From Hypomesus transpacificus (Eukaryota > Chordata > Actinopteri > Osmeriformes > Osmeridae), in assembly GCF_021917145.1 (NCBI RefSeq), contig NC_061078.1, forward strand, positions 2,658,064 to 2,722,063: DNA of 64,000 nucleotides, read 5' to 3'. Below, piece by piece: positions 52,308 through 64,000 of this stretch. Positions within the stretch are counted from its first letter, which is position 1; each line of letters opens with the position of its first letter. Under the pieces are notes generated by a model, which was not told where the DNA came from, did not search any database, and saw nothing but the letters and a program-made list of their open reading frames with translations. The translations under genes were made by a program, and so were the position numbers.

Positions 52308-55300
52308 TCAGAAGGGTGACAGGCTGGGAACTTTGATATTGATGTCTCCTATATTGATGTTACGTGGCATTTCTGGGAGGTTCATGTTCTTCACAGCTGA
52401 GACAGCACGTGCCGGAGCAGCAGAAAATCCCCCCTGAACAAAACCACAAGGGATTAAAATACACATGTTCTTCGCAAGAAAATACCTACATCATCTGGGA
52501 AAAGGTTAGCCTACTGTTGCCAATGAAATGAGTCATTGTAAATCACGCATTTTGACTAATGATGACAGAAGGGGTTGACGGAGAACAGGTGATACGAGGC
52601 CATGCTCACCTCTGACTTTTCCATGCGGTTCTGTAGTTCCACTTGGGCCACAATCTCATTCATGTTGGTCTCTAACACCATACCACCCATCACTACTTCC
52701 TGCAGAATGTAGTGTACCTGAAAATTGAAAAGATGAACAAATTCCAGCTGATAGGGAAAGGGATAGAAAGGCACTTGTTGATTTGTCAATATACTACTAA
52801 TACTAGGGTTGGAATTACCAATGCTTGCACTTGAGAGCACTCACTGTCCTGGGTAACCCTAAATCCCTTTCCAGCAGGGTAATTTCTTTCCATGTTTCCG
52901 CCACAAGGCATTTATATTTTCTGCAGCTCAAAGTACTGACTTCAAATACCGCTCTCAAATACCACTGGGCCACATGACTTCAATTTCCTGCCGAGTTCAA
53001 TTAAATCAAGATGGGTTTTATATGCCCTCCTCAGCCCTTTATTGTTACCCACAACTAGGTCATCAAGGCTGTGTAAGGAAGAGTAAAAAAAAAGACCGCC
53101 TCTATGAGAAGCAAATTGTGCATTGTCTAAAATATATATATTTTTTTTTTCAATAGTTAACTACTGTCATTAACCTTATCTTGCTGAACTCTACAACAGC
53201 CATGCACATCTTAATATTACTGTTTCCATACAGTAATACATATATATAATGACATATTGGTTTCTTGATTTGAAAAATATCAGATATTTAGAAAAGATGT
53301 GAGTTGGACCACATAATAATCCTTGTATCCACACAGCAAACTTTTTAGGATGAAGGAATGTATTTTATTTATTTGACCTCACCTTATCCATATGAAATAT
53401 AAGGTCCAACTCGCAGACATTTTCAAAGCATTTATCCAGGGTCTCCACAAACACCTGTAATGATAGGCTATGTCAAAACCATGCTTTTAAAATTGGAATC
53501 AGTTGCAGTTATGAAACTGTTATTTAAACTCCAAAAATATGCATAACGACACTGGCAGGAAACAACTCCACAACAACCTACTCCTGTGTCAAGTTAAGTC
53601 TTAGGATAGCAGATTTGTATATTGCCTCAAGCAGCAATGGAGTGCAACTCACCTGTATAAGATCAAGAATTCCAAGCTCACTTTCTGAAGAGTCAACGCA
53701 AAACACAAAGTAGAGTGTGGCATAATGTCTGTATATCAGCTTGTAATCTGAGCCGCCAATTAGACTGTAGACAGAGACAAAACAAAGTTAGACAAAACAC
53801 AGCATGTCTGCTGTGACTAGTGATAATGTATACTTTTTAATATGAAGGCCTTTCATTTAAAGCAATGAGTCTCTTGATCCACAGTCACCTGCTCTACCAC
53901 TGAGCTACAACCATCCTTCTCAGCAGTTAAATGCTCATTAACTGTACAATGAGATGTCTCTCATATCATAGTTTATGGTTAGGATGATGTCATTCTGAAA
54001 ATCAAGGCCAAAAGGCCCATCCCCCTACTTGTCTGCTGTTCCTTGTGTGCACACAAAGTTTCTAAATGTCTAAAACAGTTGTTATTTATAACTAGGCAAA
54101 CTCAGGATGACTTGAGTAACTACTAAAGCTATCAGTACTGTGTAAACACCACAACTCCACTGCATTTGCTTTTATTTTATAGTTTTCAATGGACTCGATA
54201 AAGGCTTTTAGATGTCGATACAGTAGGAGCTAAATCTTTTTTTGCGTTTTGGACGTCCATATGGACGTCCATAGACTGACGGCGATGGCTGCTGATCTTT
54301 GCATGGATGGACGGACGGCGATGCTGTTCAGAGTGCCGTCCATAGAGGGAGCATATATTTTGGACGGCGTCATAGCCGTCCATATGGACGGCGATGCTGT
54401 TCAGAGTGCCGTCCATAGAGGGAGCAGATATTTTGGACGGCGATGGATTAGCAGGGACGTCCCTCGTGCCGTCCATAGAGGGAGCAGATATTTTGGACGG
54501 CATCATAGCCGTCCATATGGACGGCGATGCTGTTCAGAGTGCTGTCCATAGAGGGAGCATATATTTTGGACGGCGATGGATTGAATGTTTAGCAGGCTGT
54601 TGAGCTAACAGAACTGCCGAAGGCTACCATAGCATGTAGCTAGCTACATTAACTTTGGATGACTCAATCTTTTGTCAAGTTAATTTGTATGAATTGCATG
54701 TTAGTGCAATTTTTACGCCTTTATTCTGTTTTTTTTACATAATCAGCAGTATGATCTCATGACAATATAGACTTGAAAAACAATATGTTATGGTTTGGGT
54801 TTGCCTATAGGCTACATTTATTTTAATTATTTCGAGAATTGTTAATAAAGACTCATTTAAAATGTTAACATTGTGTTATGACCCTATGAAATACATTGCC
54901 ATTTAGGTCTTTTAAACCGTCAGTTTAAAGTGTTTTATGGGTGGATTTGAAGCCACCAGTCAGTAGCTCCAATCTTGCGCACGAACTTTGCGCACGGAGA
55001 CAAACGCAAAACAACAAACACTCGCTTGGAGCGGAGACCAATGCAAAACACAATACGATGTGTTGAGCCAAACCAAAGCCGTCAAAGGCTACCATGAATG
55101 TAGCTACAGCAACCGTGGATGACTCAATAAGTTTTGTCACGTTATTTTGTATTAATTGCATTTAAGTGAAGGCTATATATTTACGCCTTTATTTTATTTT
55201 TAACATACAAAAGTAGGCCAATCAACAATATAATCTCATGACAATACAGACTTGAAAAACAATATGTTATGGTTAGGGTTTGCCTAGATATAGGCTACAT

Positions 55301-56975
55301 ATATTTTAAATATTTCGAGAATTGTTAATAAAGACTCAATTAAGATTTTAACATTGTGTTATGACCCTATGAAATACATTGCCCTTTAGGTCTTTGAAGC
55401 CGTCAGTTTAAAGTGTTTTATGGGTGGATTTGGAGCCACCAGTCAGTAGCTCCAATGTTGCGCACGAACCACTTTGAGCGGAGACAAATGCAAAACGTAA
55501 TAGCCTATGGGCCTAACACTCCAAATTTTAAAATTTTAAATGAGTCTTTATTAACAATTCTCGAAATAATTAAAATATATGTAGCCTATAGGCAAACCCA
55601 AACCATAACATATTGTTTTTCAAGTCTATATTGTCATGAGATCATACTGCTGATTATGTAAAAAAAACAGAATAAAGGCGTAAATATTGCACTAACATGC
55701 AATTCATACAAATTAACTTGACAAAAGATTGAGTCATCCAAAGTTAATGTAGCTAGCTACATGCTATGGTAGCCTTCGGCAGTTCTGTTAGCTCAACAGC
55801 CTGCTAAACATTCAATCCATCGCCGTCCAAAATATATGCTCCCTCTATGGACGGCACTCTGAACAGCATCGCCGTCCATATGGACGGCTATGATGCCGTC
55901 CAAAATATCTGCTCCCTCTATGGACGGCACGAGGGACGTCCCTGCTAATCCATCGCCGTCCAAAATATCTGCTTCCTCTATGGACGGCACTCTGAACAGC
56001 ATCGCCGTCCATATGGACGGCTATGACGCCGTCCAAAATATATGCTCCCTCTATGGACGGCACTCTGAACAGCATCGCCGTCCGTCCATCCATGCAAAGA
56101 TCAGCAGCCATCGCCGTCAGTCTATGGACGTCCATATGGACGTCCAAAACGCAAAAAAAGATTTAGCTGCCTCTCTGTCGATATTTAATGGCAGTGCAAA
56201 TTGTTTAAGTCACTGCTCCCTTCAACTTGAAGGGAGCAGAACTCTAAACCAAGTACAAGAAGATTATTTTGTGATTGTTGGGGTACGACACCGTTGCCAG
56301 ATAGCTAGACTAGTAGTGTGGAGAGAACTGTTGCTGAAATGATCGACACAGCCAGTTTGTTAACTTCATAACGTTACCGTTTGTTCGTGTGCAGTTTAAC
56401 TGCTTTGTCTATCTAGGAGCTGAAAGATTGTTAGTGGCTACCTTCCGCCCTCCAAGAAGTTGCAGACGTTGTCATCCCTCTTAGACACCAAATGGAATGT
56501 CTCTCGAATGATCTGTTGCTGCAAATCTTCCGCCTAAACAAACGAAAATAATAGCTAGCTTTATGTCTAGGATTGCTGGTTAAACAGTCAAAGCAAAAAC
56601 TTAAAATGACAGATGAATAACTAGCTAATTAGCTAGTGCTATCTAAAGAAACGGCATGATAGCAAGCCAGCTAACTAGCGTTACTTTAGCATTTCGACTA
56701 GCACGGGATACCTGTATCTGTTCCATACAGATGGATAGTTCCTAACTAGCTAGTATATCTGTATCTATTCCTATAACACAGTGGGTGATCACATCATTCA
56801 TAAAAGATCATATCATCCGAGCCGGTAGTGTGCAAAGCTAACGTTAGCAAGCCTGTAGTATTCACTTGACTTGGTGGACAAAAGCATCGTCTATATCAGT
56901 ACTCACAAAATATTGGTAAAATCGAATGAGCCGTGGTTTCCCATGGTTGTTAAATATTAAAATAGCTTTGATCAT
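52308..56975 (-). CDS. ap3s2: AP-3 complex subunit sigma-2
   Basis: Six exons on the minus strand: 56907-56975, 56442-56533, 53653-53764, 53383-53454, 52610-52717, 52308-52433; phases close to 192 aa (human 193). The protein starts MIKAILIFNNHGKPRL and has SLIGGSDYKLIYRHYA, CVDSSESELGILDL and VHYILQEVVMGG, which fit sigma-2 better than sigma-1, and it ends in INIKVPSLSPF. It is a single clathrin-adaptor small-chain (longin-like) fold. AP-3 sorts cargo from endosomes to lysosome-related organelles. Its place between anpep and igf1r matches the human AP3S2-ANPEP neighbourhood. Intron 2 (2.7 kb) carries the foldback element and a tRNA-like SINE fragment. Confidence 0.95.
53847..53916 (-). repeat. 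tRNA-like SINE head
   Basis: The minus strand reads GGTTGTAGCTCAGTGGTAGA, a good tRNA A-box (TAGCTCAGTGG). It is followed at tRNA spacing by a degraded B-box region (GCTTTAAATGA where GGTTCAAATC is expected). No proper anticodon arm or acceptor stem closes, so it is a tRNA-derived SINE fragment rather than a tRNA gene. Lies in ap3s2 intron 2. Confidence 0.55.
54221..54863 (+). repeat. Foldback element, left arm
   Basis: 643-bp arm: palindrome-rich GGACGGC repeats (54250-54580), then AT-rich sequence ending in GACTCATTTAAAAT. Confidence 0.85.
54616..55500 (+). repeat. Direct tandem duplication inside the foldback element
   Basis: The block from GGCTACCATAGCATGTAGC (about 54616-55080) recurs diverged at about 55081-55500. 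Both copies contain TTGTTAATAAAGACTCA, GTTATGACCCTATGAAATAC and AGCCACCAGTCAGTAGCTCC in the same order. Confidence 0.75.
55533..56175 (-). repeat. Foldback element, right arm
   Basis: Reverse complement of the left arm with the same length and internal order. Confidence 0.85.
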
Positions 56976-59900
56976 ATTTCACTGATAAGTAAGATAAATT
57001 CAGAAGTCACAAGAGATGAGTTGTTAGCTAACTGTAGTAGCTTGCCTGACAGCTGGCGGATGTGTTCGGTCGTTTCCGGTGTTGTGCTCCCAGATGCACC
57101 CCCATCTGAAAAAGCACGCCCTCGCGGAGCGCGCGCACAAACCACTCGAATCAAAAAGCATTTCTTGAAATGAAAATAATTCATTGAAAATGGCTTGGTA
57201 TTACATTGATGTCAGCAATCCACTCCAGTAAAAAAAAAAAAAAAAACACGTGTTATTTCTCAGAGAAGACAGAAGGATGCGTTTGTGAACTGGGCTGTAC
57301 ATTGTAGCATGAGGTAATGAAAAGTTTTCTTAAATGCTTACAGGGACCTCTATTGGTAAGATAGGAAATATGCATCTCCTGAAAAATAAAATCTTTCAGC
57401 GACCTTTTAATATAAAAAATGTGTTGGTAACCAATATTTTCTGCCATAACTGTTTGCATGTAATAGAGTCACGTAAAGACAGACCCTGTTATTAGGTGAA
57501 AAGATTATTTGCATGTGGAATTAGACGTAATCTGTAAAAACCTTCATATTTTGAATATTTACAAATATAGGCCTACAGTTTAAATAATATTTAAATGATA
57601 TTGAGGTAAGTATTCAACCGATCTTAAATTGTATTGTTTTCAGTACACACTAAAAATCTGGATTTTACACAAAATAAGGAAAAACAAAACAACAACAATG
57701 TCCTCAGATTTATTGTCCACAATTTTCTCTTTAAAACATGTTCATTAGGCTGTGAACATCATCTATTATTTTTTCCCTGTTTTCCCAAAAATTCCATTCC
57801 TCCTGCATGAACACAGTGAAAAACAAACAGACGCTCATTAGCATGTGTGACCCATTGGTGGTAAACACGTTTATTTCCACATGAGTGCAGTGAGAGAATT
57901 AAACCATCAGAGGCGGTCAAGGTAGGTGGGCCTGCCGGTACTTTTATGAGGACTTAACAAATGGAAGTGGACAGGCACAACATTTACTGGGCAAAAGGGG
58001 GTCATGTTGGTACAGTGCGTACTTGTTGAAGGGTGACTCACTGTATTTGTAGTCTTGGGTGGGCACTGATATTCAGTTCATTTATTTTTTTCCCCGTGCG
58101 GTAATTGCAGGAATGTGACGGAAGCTTAACTCGCCTCGCCAGAGTTGAGGTAATCGGTGGCGTTCAAATAATGCTTTTGTGCTCTTCTCTCTGATGAAAG
58201 CAGTTCATAATTATGGGGATAATCAAAACTGTCAGGGATTCTTCAACGGGACTGCTTTATCTGGCTTCTACTCTCTCACTCAGCATTAAAGACCACCTAC
58301 AGTCAGAAGTATCTTGTCTCATTTCCTCTTCTCCTGCTCAAATAATCTGTTGGATTAAATTCATAATTCAACAAGGAAAATTGTAACATCATTTTATGAA
58401 TTTTACATCTTAAAATGCTGATTTTATAATGAAAAAGATTAGAATAGCCTACATCTGAAATCACCCTGGTTAACATAATTGGCTGTTGGTAACATCCCAA
58501 TGCCCAACATCACCCCAAAATGTACAGAAATATTCCATTTAGGAAAATGTCAATTAATAATATTACTAATATGTATTACTAATATTATATAGCCTAGTTA
58601 AGCTGTATTCAAATTGTACTGCAATCATCTCTTATAGATTGCTTTTTGACCTTAACTGGTTTCAATCATTGCCTAGGCTACTACTGCAATCAGGTGTACA
58701 CTACACATCTAGAAGAGAGTTTGTGCTCTGTTGGCGCAATCTTGAACGCTCATGCCACAAGGTGGCAACAGTCACAATAACATTGTAAAAAGCAGGACAA
58801 CTGTTTTTGCATCTACTCAAAACTACATAACAACTGATTGAATAAATGAGTAGGCCTATTCATATATTAGGCTGTTGAACACTTGATGCACATCAACATG
58901 TTGTTGCGCATGATTGGCTGATGATGATTGACTAGGCCTTCACATTTGAACATAAGATTGCAAGGGAATTGAAATCAAGGCATCAACATTCCAAATACTT
59001 TTCAGCTCAAATTGCCAAAATAATCCCAAATCGCTGTAGATCTAAACTATCGTGGTGAACACTAACTAAACATTTAAGGTCGTTCTAAAATTCACACTAT
59101 TTCTTTATATTTTCCAATAAGCATTTCAGGTAGGCTGCATAGCTAAATTCATTTATCGGTTGTTGCTATATGCCTATACGTATTAATGGCATAGCATAAT
59201 TAACCAATTTTACATTAAAATGTGATCTGCTTTTGATATTCTGTGTATCTTTCACAGTAGTTCTCATAAAAGGCTATGGTTTGGGGAATTGGAAAACAAT
59301 CCCAATACTGGAGTTTTTTTTCCAGTCTTTCTTTCCAGCCTTGTAGAACGTAGTCTGTCGTGTGTGTGACTGAGAAATCGAGCCTTGTTTACAGCGTTGA
59401 GCCTACGGAGCAGACGAGGGTGGCCACAACCACACTGCAGACTGAAATATGATTTTAGCCAGAAGATAGTCTTAAATCAACCAATGATATCAGATAATGT
59501 ACTTCGAGTAGACGGATACATTGAATTATTATGTTCTCATGTGACAAAAGTGGATTCAGTTTGAAATTGTGGTCTGACTTAATGAGCGTGTGAAGACGGA
59601 GGAGGGTGGGAGGCAGATAACGGTGCAGTTGTTGAAACCATTTTTGTCCTGGCGGATATTTCGGATCAAACGTCGTGTCCTACACTCTGGGAGGGTGTTT
59701 GCGTTTTTCTTCCTTTCACGTGCGAGGAAAGCATATGGTCATCATATATGAATCTGATAGTTTTTGACCATCAAGGACTGTTAAAATTTCAGTTTAGCTT
59801 GTGAGGAGCCTTAACGAGCAAATTGCCATTTGTTTTTAAGAAATGGAGTCTGAAGATGCGGAATACCAAGGGGTAGACATTTCTACCGCATGTTTTTTTA

Positions 59901-60337
59901 CATCTCTTACATCAATTGGTGGTTCTCAAGAATGATCAGATAGGCTACTGATGTATTATTATGATCATCATATACTATCTGCCGAAGAAGACAAATCTCC
60001 AATTTTCTGCTGGATTGAGTTCACCCTGCAGCGGACTCAAAGAAATTCCATAGCACATGAGAAACATTCGTCTTCTAGGTTGCCTGCGTGTTGCCAGTCT
60101 CTTTCTGGGATTTTCATCTTCCCATTGCTACTAGCCAGCCACAAGTTAATTTGTGGCACCAACACGACATTGGGCAAGGTTTTTTCCCCCCCCCAAGAAA
60201 TTTACTTTAAATCAGTGAACATACGTTCGTGGACCGTTGCGAATGTCCAGAAGTGTCTGTCTTTGGCACTGTTAATTAATCGGGTTATACATTAACCTTT
60301 TTAATTTATCAGGCCGGGAAGGATTTATTTTACAGGA
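56976..60337. other. ap3s2-igf1r divergent intergenic region
   Basis: 3.4 kb between head-to-head genes. A GC-rich patch at about 57110-57145 is the likely ap3s2 promoter. An A-run lies at 57229-57246. The igf1r 5' UTR probably occupies several hundred bases before 60338. No coding feature was recognised. Confidence 0.55.
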
Positions 60338-63300
60338 ATGAGGTCTTGTACAGAAAAGGACCATTTGACCTTGTTTTGTGGTCTGTTGTGCGTCTCTACG
60401 ATCTGCGTTTGGCCCGCGAATGGAGAAAGTAAGTGAATAATGGCTAGCTACTACTACTAGCTAGCAGGCTTGCTCTTGCAACTAGCTAGTTATTCCCTGT
60501 TTGGGATTGGGAACACAAAGATAACCTTAGCAAGCTAGCAATGCGCCTTTCTTCGGCTACGTCCTGAATCAGTTTAAATACCATAGTTAGCTATCACAAT
60601 CAATGGGTTTGTTGTTAAATACCAATTGCTAAAACAATCCAAACCAACACATGGATATATTTGTATTCGTTTTAATGTTATCATTTCTCAAACATGGACT
60701 TGTAGGCTACACCACCCATGCTCACAGCCACGCATCGCCACAGACTTCGGAGCTCGTGCCGGGGAAGTCGCATTGCTAGAGCGTTGTTATGCTTGTGATG
60801 AACATAGATCATATGATGGGTACATTTTACTTACACATTTATATAATGAGACCCAAGGGCAACCACAACGTACTTTAACCGAGGTTGTATAAAAGTCACT
60901 GAAATGTGCTCGCAAATGCAACATTTATTGAATTCACAATGAACTGGTCCAAACCTTTTTTTGTGTCGGTAGTAGATAGGTAGAGTATAATTTTATTTAG
61001 CAATTGTATTTGTGAACGATTGCAGTACCTCATCACATGATATCAAACATCACGTCGTATAAAAATGAGACAATACTTGTTTGTCCCAACGTTTTGCAGT
61101 GGTAGCCAATGAGAGTATTATAGGGATAGCCGGCTAGGTTTTGCAGCAGGCTAGGTTGATGCAGGTAGACGACCACAGGATTAATGAATAGAGCCTATTT
61201 TTGCTCATGCAGACTGCACATGGACGTGGTGTATTGTAACTACGAATGTACTGCGTTCCTGCAATTTCAGTTTCCAACTTTGCATTGGCTTGCGAAAGTT
61301 TAATAAGTTACATTGAGAACAAGCGACTTTGAATGGGATTTTTTTTATTTTGGGGGAAGAGAGAGACAGAGAGAGAGAGACAGAGCGAGAGGGGGGGTGA
61401 TTATATTAAATAATATTTGTATTGGGAACGACCTTCAGTTGCATGGCAAACAGGAGTCGTCAGTTTTATAGTGTAGCCTGTGCTATCCAGCCAAGTTTTT
61501 TGTGGTGTTGCATGGCCAGCAATTGTTGGCCAGCAAAGACTCCAAATATCCAATATGCAGAATATTACCTTAACACTTGACCTTTTGTAGTGGTGTCATT
61601 CACAAGTATTTGTTTACTTGGGGCACAGCACAATCTCCGAATATTAGAACCAACCAGAAGAACAACACTGTCTATTTGGACCTTGAAATGTTTGCTTTAG
61701 GAAAGTCTTATCAAATAAAAGCACACTCCTGGATGCACAAAAGGGATGTTATTTTGGCCATGCTATTAAAATGGAGGAGATATAACTTTGGAAGGTAGGA
61801 CTAATTGTATTTAATTGAGGAAATGGGCAGCATTCTTGATAAAAAATAATTGATCTCATTGTGTCTAGTTATTATTCAATCTTCAAAACCCTTGTAGATG
61901 TGCAAACCTGTGTGTTTTACTAGGTCGGTCGGAGTTAAAACATGCAATTTTTACCTCCTTTTATGTGTCACCACAAAATTTCAATTTTTCCAAGTATACT
62001 GTAAACAAGCCTGCCCGATTCATCCAATTCAAAGTGTGTGGAAAAAAGACCAGGCTTTTAAAATAGAACATGTAAAAATACATTCACAAGCAAAACAGAG
62101 TTGGTTCTGTTGATTGGAAAGAGTGAGGAGTTTGTGAAGTGTGTGTTATTGGGTTTTACTGTTAACCCTAGTGGTTACTGGACAAGCTGGTAGCAGCAAG
62201 GCTCTCCCATCGAAATCCGAAAAAGTTTATTCTCACTTTGGCACTGGGCAATGTAAAGATTCCTTGTGTGACTATGTTTGCCCAGGGCTGCTCATGTCTG
62301 ACTTATCAATTGGAACTTGAGAGTGCAATTAACTTGAAAGTTCCTACGCAAAGTCAGATTTAACTGATAAACTGCTTGGCTCTATTAAGATGGGTGTAGG
62401 TCTTATATGAGCCACTAAAGCTGTTTCACAGCATTGCAGCAGTGTCTGACAGCCTCCTGAAAACTTATCTAATGTAAATATGTGATTTTGAGGCATATAC
62501 ATGCAATAGAGATATTCTGTTTGCTTAGCAGTGTGAATGGTCAAGGAAAGGTGTATTTTGACCCCACTTTCAAATTCTCAGTAATGAAGATCGGCCTCAT
62601 CCTCTTGAAAGCCTTCCAAAATGACATGCAGTGAAATTGCAGGGGGTTAAGATGTTTGTCTGCTGTACAGAAGTCACTCTATCACCCCTCTCCCCTGTAA
62701 TTTATAGGTCAGCGAGTGTTGGGTGGCATCAGCAGGCAGAGTGTGATGACAGTAGGTGACGACAAGTGGATGGTGTAGAAAGGGACAACAACCTTACTAG
62801 CATTACCTGGATCATGTCAAATATTTATATGATTCCAGTCATATTTGTAGGATTTCATTACGGTTTTACTATTCGGCCTACATTGATTATCAAGGGTGAT
62901 ATTTGCCTATGGCTCAATTAATCAGTAAAAAAGTATTTGCTTTGTCATAGGACATTTTTACAAAAGAATGAGTGCACAGCGAAAATACTGAAAACGTTTT
63001 CACAAAATAGATATGGTAATTGTGTAGATTTAGCTTACGTAATTGGAGTAGGGAAACCTTCATGCCCATAGTACATTCACACATTTGAATTACTTGCTAG
63101 TAATAAAAATAAATGCACAGGCAAACTTGTGAATGGCCAAGTGATCTTTTTATAGCAAGCAAATTCCGACCTGTCGTATTACTACTACCCAGTTATGTGT
63201 GTGCTATTCTAATGATTTCTTTTTGTTTATTTCCTGTTCAGTCTGTGGTCCCAGCATCGACATTGGCAATGACATCAGAGAATTTAGTCGGTTGGAGAAC

Positions 63301-63802
63301 TGCACGGTGGTTGAGGGCTACCTGCAGATCCTCCTCATTGGTGACAAGAACAATAATGCCAACCAGGATGTCTTCCGAACCCTCAGCTTTCCCAAGCTCA
63401 CAATGATCACCGACTACCTGCTCCTGTTCAGGGTGTCCGGCCTGGACAGCCTTAGCACGCTCTTCCCCAACCTCACCGTCATCCGAGGACGCAACCTCTT
63501 CTACAACTATGCCCTGGTGATCTTCGAGATGACCAGCCTGAAGGACATCGGCCTGTACAACCTGAGGAACATCACCAGAGGTTCCATCCGGATTGAGAAA
63601 AACCCGGAGCTCTGCTATCTGGACTCGGTGGACTGGTCGCTTATCATGGACGCTGAATTTAACAACTACATTGATGGGAATAAGCAGTCCAAAGAATGTG
63701 GGGATGTGTGTCCTGGAATCAATGAGGACAAGCCCCTTTGCAAGCAGACCAACTTCCATAACTACAGCTACCGTTGCTGGACGTCCAACCACTGCCAGAA
63801 AG
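60338..63802 (+). CDS. igf1r: Insulin-like growth factor 1 receptor, first two coding exons
   Basis: Partial gene; the rest lies beyond the window. Exon 1 (60338-60428) encodes a signal peptide starting [10 protein letters not shown] and ending WPANGE. Exon 2 (63242-63802) joins in phase 1 to give ICGPSIDI and encodes the first leucine-rich (L1) domain and the start of the Cys-rich region, ending CWTSNHCQK before GTGAGT at 63803. The motifs [26 protein letters not shown] and [15 protein letters not shown] are typical. Similarity and the place next to ap3s2/anpep fit IGF1R better than the insulin receptor; the fish a/b paralogue cannot be told. The receptor is a membrane tyrosine kinase for IGF1 and IGF2. 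Confidence 0.92.
60429..63241 (+). other. igf1r intron 1
   Basis: 2.8-kb intron, short for this gene. It holds a GA-rich stretch at about 61360-61400. No recognisable gene was seen. Confidence 0.65.
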
Positions 63803-64000
63803 GTGAGTTTTCCCACATACTGGTTATGAAGAGTTGTATTTAATTTAACCACGACAGGCAGTTCCGCTCTAACCCTTGAGAAATGCTGCTAACTGAGATG
63901 GCCTTCACAGATATTCAATGTAAATAAATATGATGTTTGTTTACTAGCCCTACATATACTGATAGAGCTTATTGGTATGTTCGGTAGTTAATACAACAAA

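Larger units (their letters stand above)
54221..56175. mobile_element. Foldback DNA element with 643-bp inverted arms
   Basis: 1955-bp insertion in ap3s2 intron 2. The arms 54221-54863 and 55533-56175 are near-identical reverse complements, with only a few differences by eye. An 8-bp direct repeat TGTCGATA flanks it (54213-54220 and 56176-56183 within one base), suggesting a hAT-like target duplication. Each arm starts near AGCTAAATC and carries a 20-bp perfect palindrome (GGACGTCCATATGGACGTCC at 54251 and 56126). Several GCCGTCC...GGACGGC units with the 18-bp palindrome GCCGTCCATATGGACGGC follow. The centre (54864-55532) contains a second, direct copy of the inner arm sequence. No transposase frame is present, so it is non-autonomous. 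Confidence 0.85.

Noticed and set aside
53847-53916. A tRNA gene on the minus strand
   Set aside because: Good A-box, but the B-box is degraded and stems do not close; called a SINE fragment instead.
54186-56342. Matching open frames on opposite strands (54186-54506, 55890-56342) with repeated SMDGT motifs
   Set aside because: They are chance frames in the GGACGGC units of the foldback arms. Their identity comes from the inverted repeat; no domain, start context or neighbour supports a protein.
63238-63852. 204-codon antisense open frame over igf1r exon 2
   Set aside because: Shadow of the conserved igf1r exon on the plus strand.

Overview
The window looks like a teleost fish chromosome. 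The evidence is spliced vertebrate genes with short introns, a Tc1-family transposon with IR/DR ends, many (GA)n and (CA)n microsatellites, and a gene order matching human 15q24-q26 (CHRNB4-CHRNA3-CHRNA5, then ANPEP-AP3S2, then IGF1R). The species cannot be named from the sequence. All exon models were built by eye from reading frame, GT/AG sites and exon phase, and phases close in every model.

Layout. 1-1644 (+): 3' end of the nicotinic receptor subunit gene chrnb4. 3807-10097 (+): complete chrna3 (6 exons, 553 aa). 11680-16433 (+): a 13-exon gene for a two-Ig-domain membrane receptor I cannot name, with a 1.66-kb Tc1 element (13330-14991) in its seventh intron and a dead Ig exon behind it. 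18998-23247 (+): chrna5 (7 exons, 474 aa). 25082-34487 (+): a UDP-glucuronosyltransferase cluster, with one frameshifted copy, a small C-terminal relic and two intact genes. 34936-40856 and 41698-48214 (-): two tandem, complete 20-exon aminopeptidase N (anpep) genes of 970 and 965 aa. 52308-56975 (-): ap3s2 (6 exons, 192 aa), with a 1.96-kb foldback element in intron 2. 60338 to the window end (+): first two coding exons of igf1r.

How the genes relate. The three nicotinic subunits co-assemble in autonomic and habenular acetylcholine receptors (alpha3beta4, with alpha5 as accessory), and here all three read in the same direction. The UGTs (ER membrane detoxification enzymes) and the anpep ectopeptidases are two unrelated tandem families; both show patches of near-identity between copies that suggest gene conversion. 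ap3s2 encodes a vesicle-coat subunit and igf1r a growth factor receptor.

Most notable: (1) a 19-copy, 34-bp minisatellite in anpep copy B whose unit is built from the exon 7/intron 7 boundary, so the splice donor is repeated 19 times; (2) chrna5 has a GA instead of a GT donor after exon 3, lacks the vicinal cysteine pair that defines alpha subunits, and has an extra intron; (3) the unnamed Ig receptor with a tail made of micro-exons; (4) the foldback element with two 643-bp, nearly identical inverted arms inside ap3s2.
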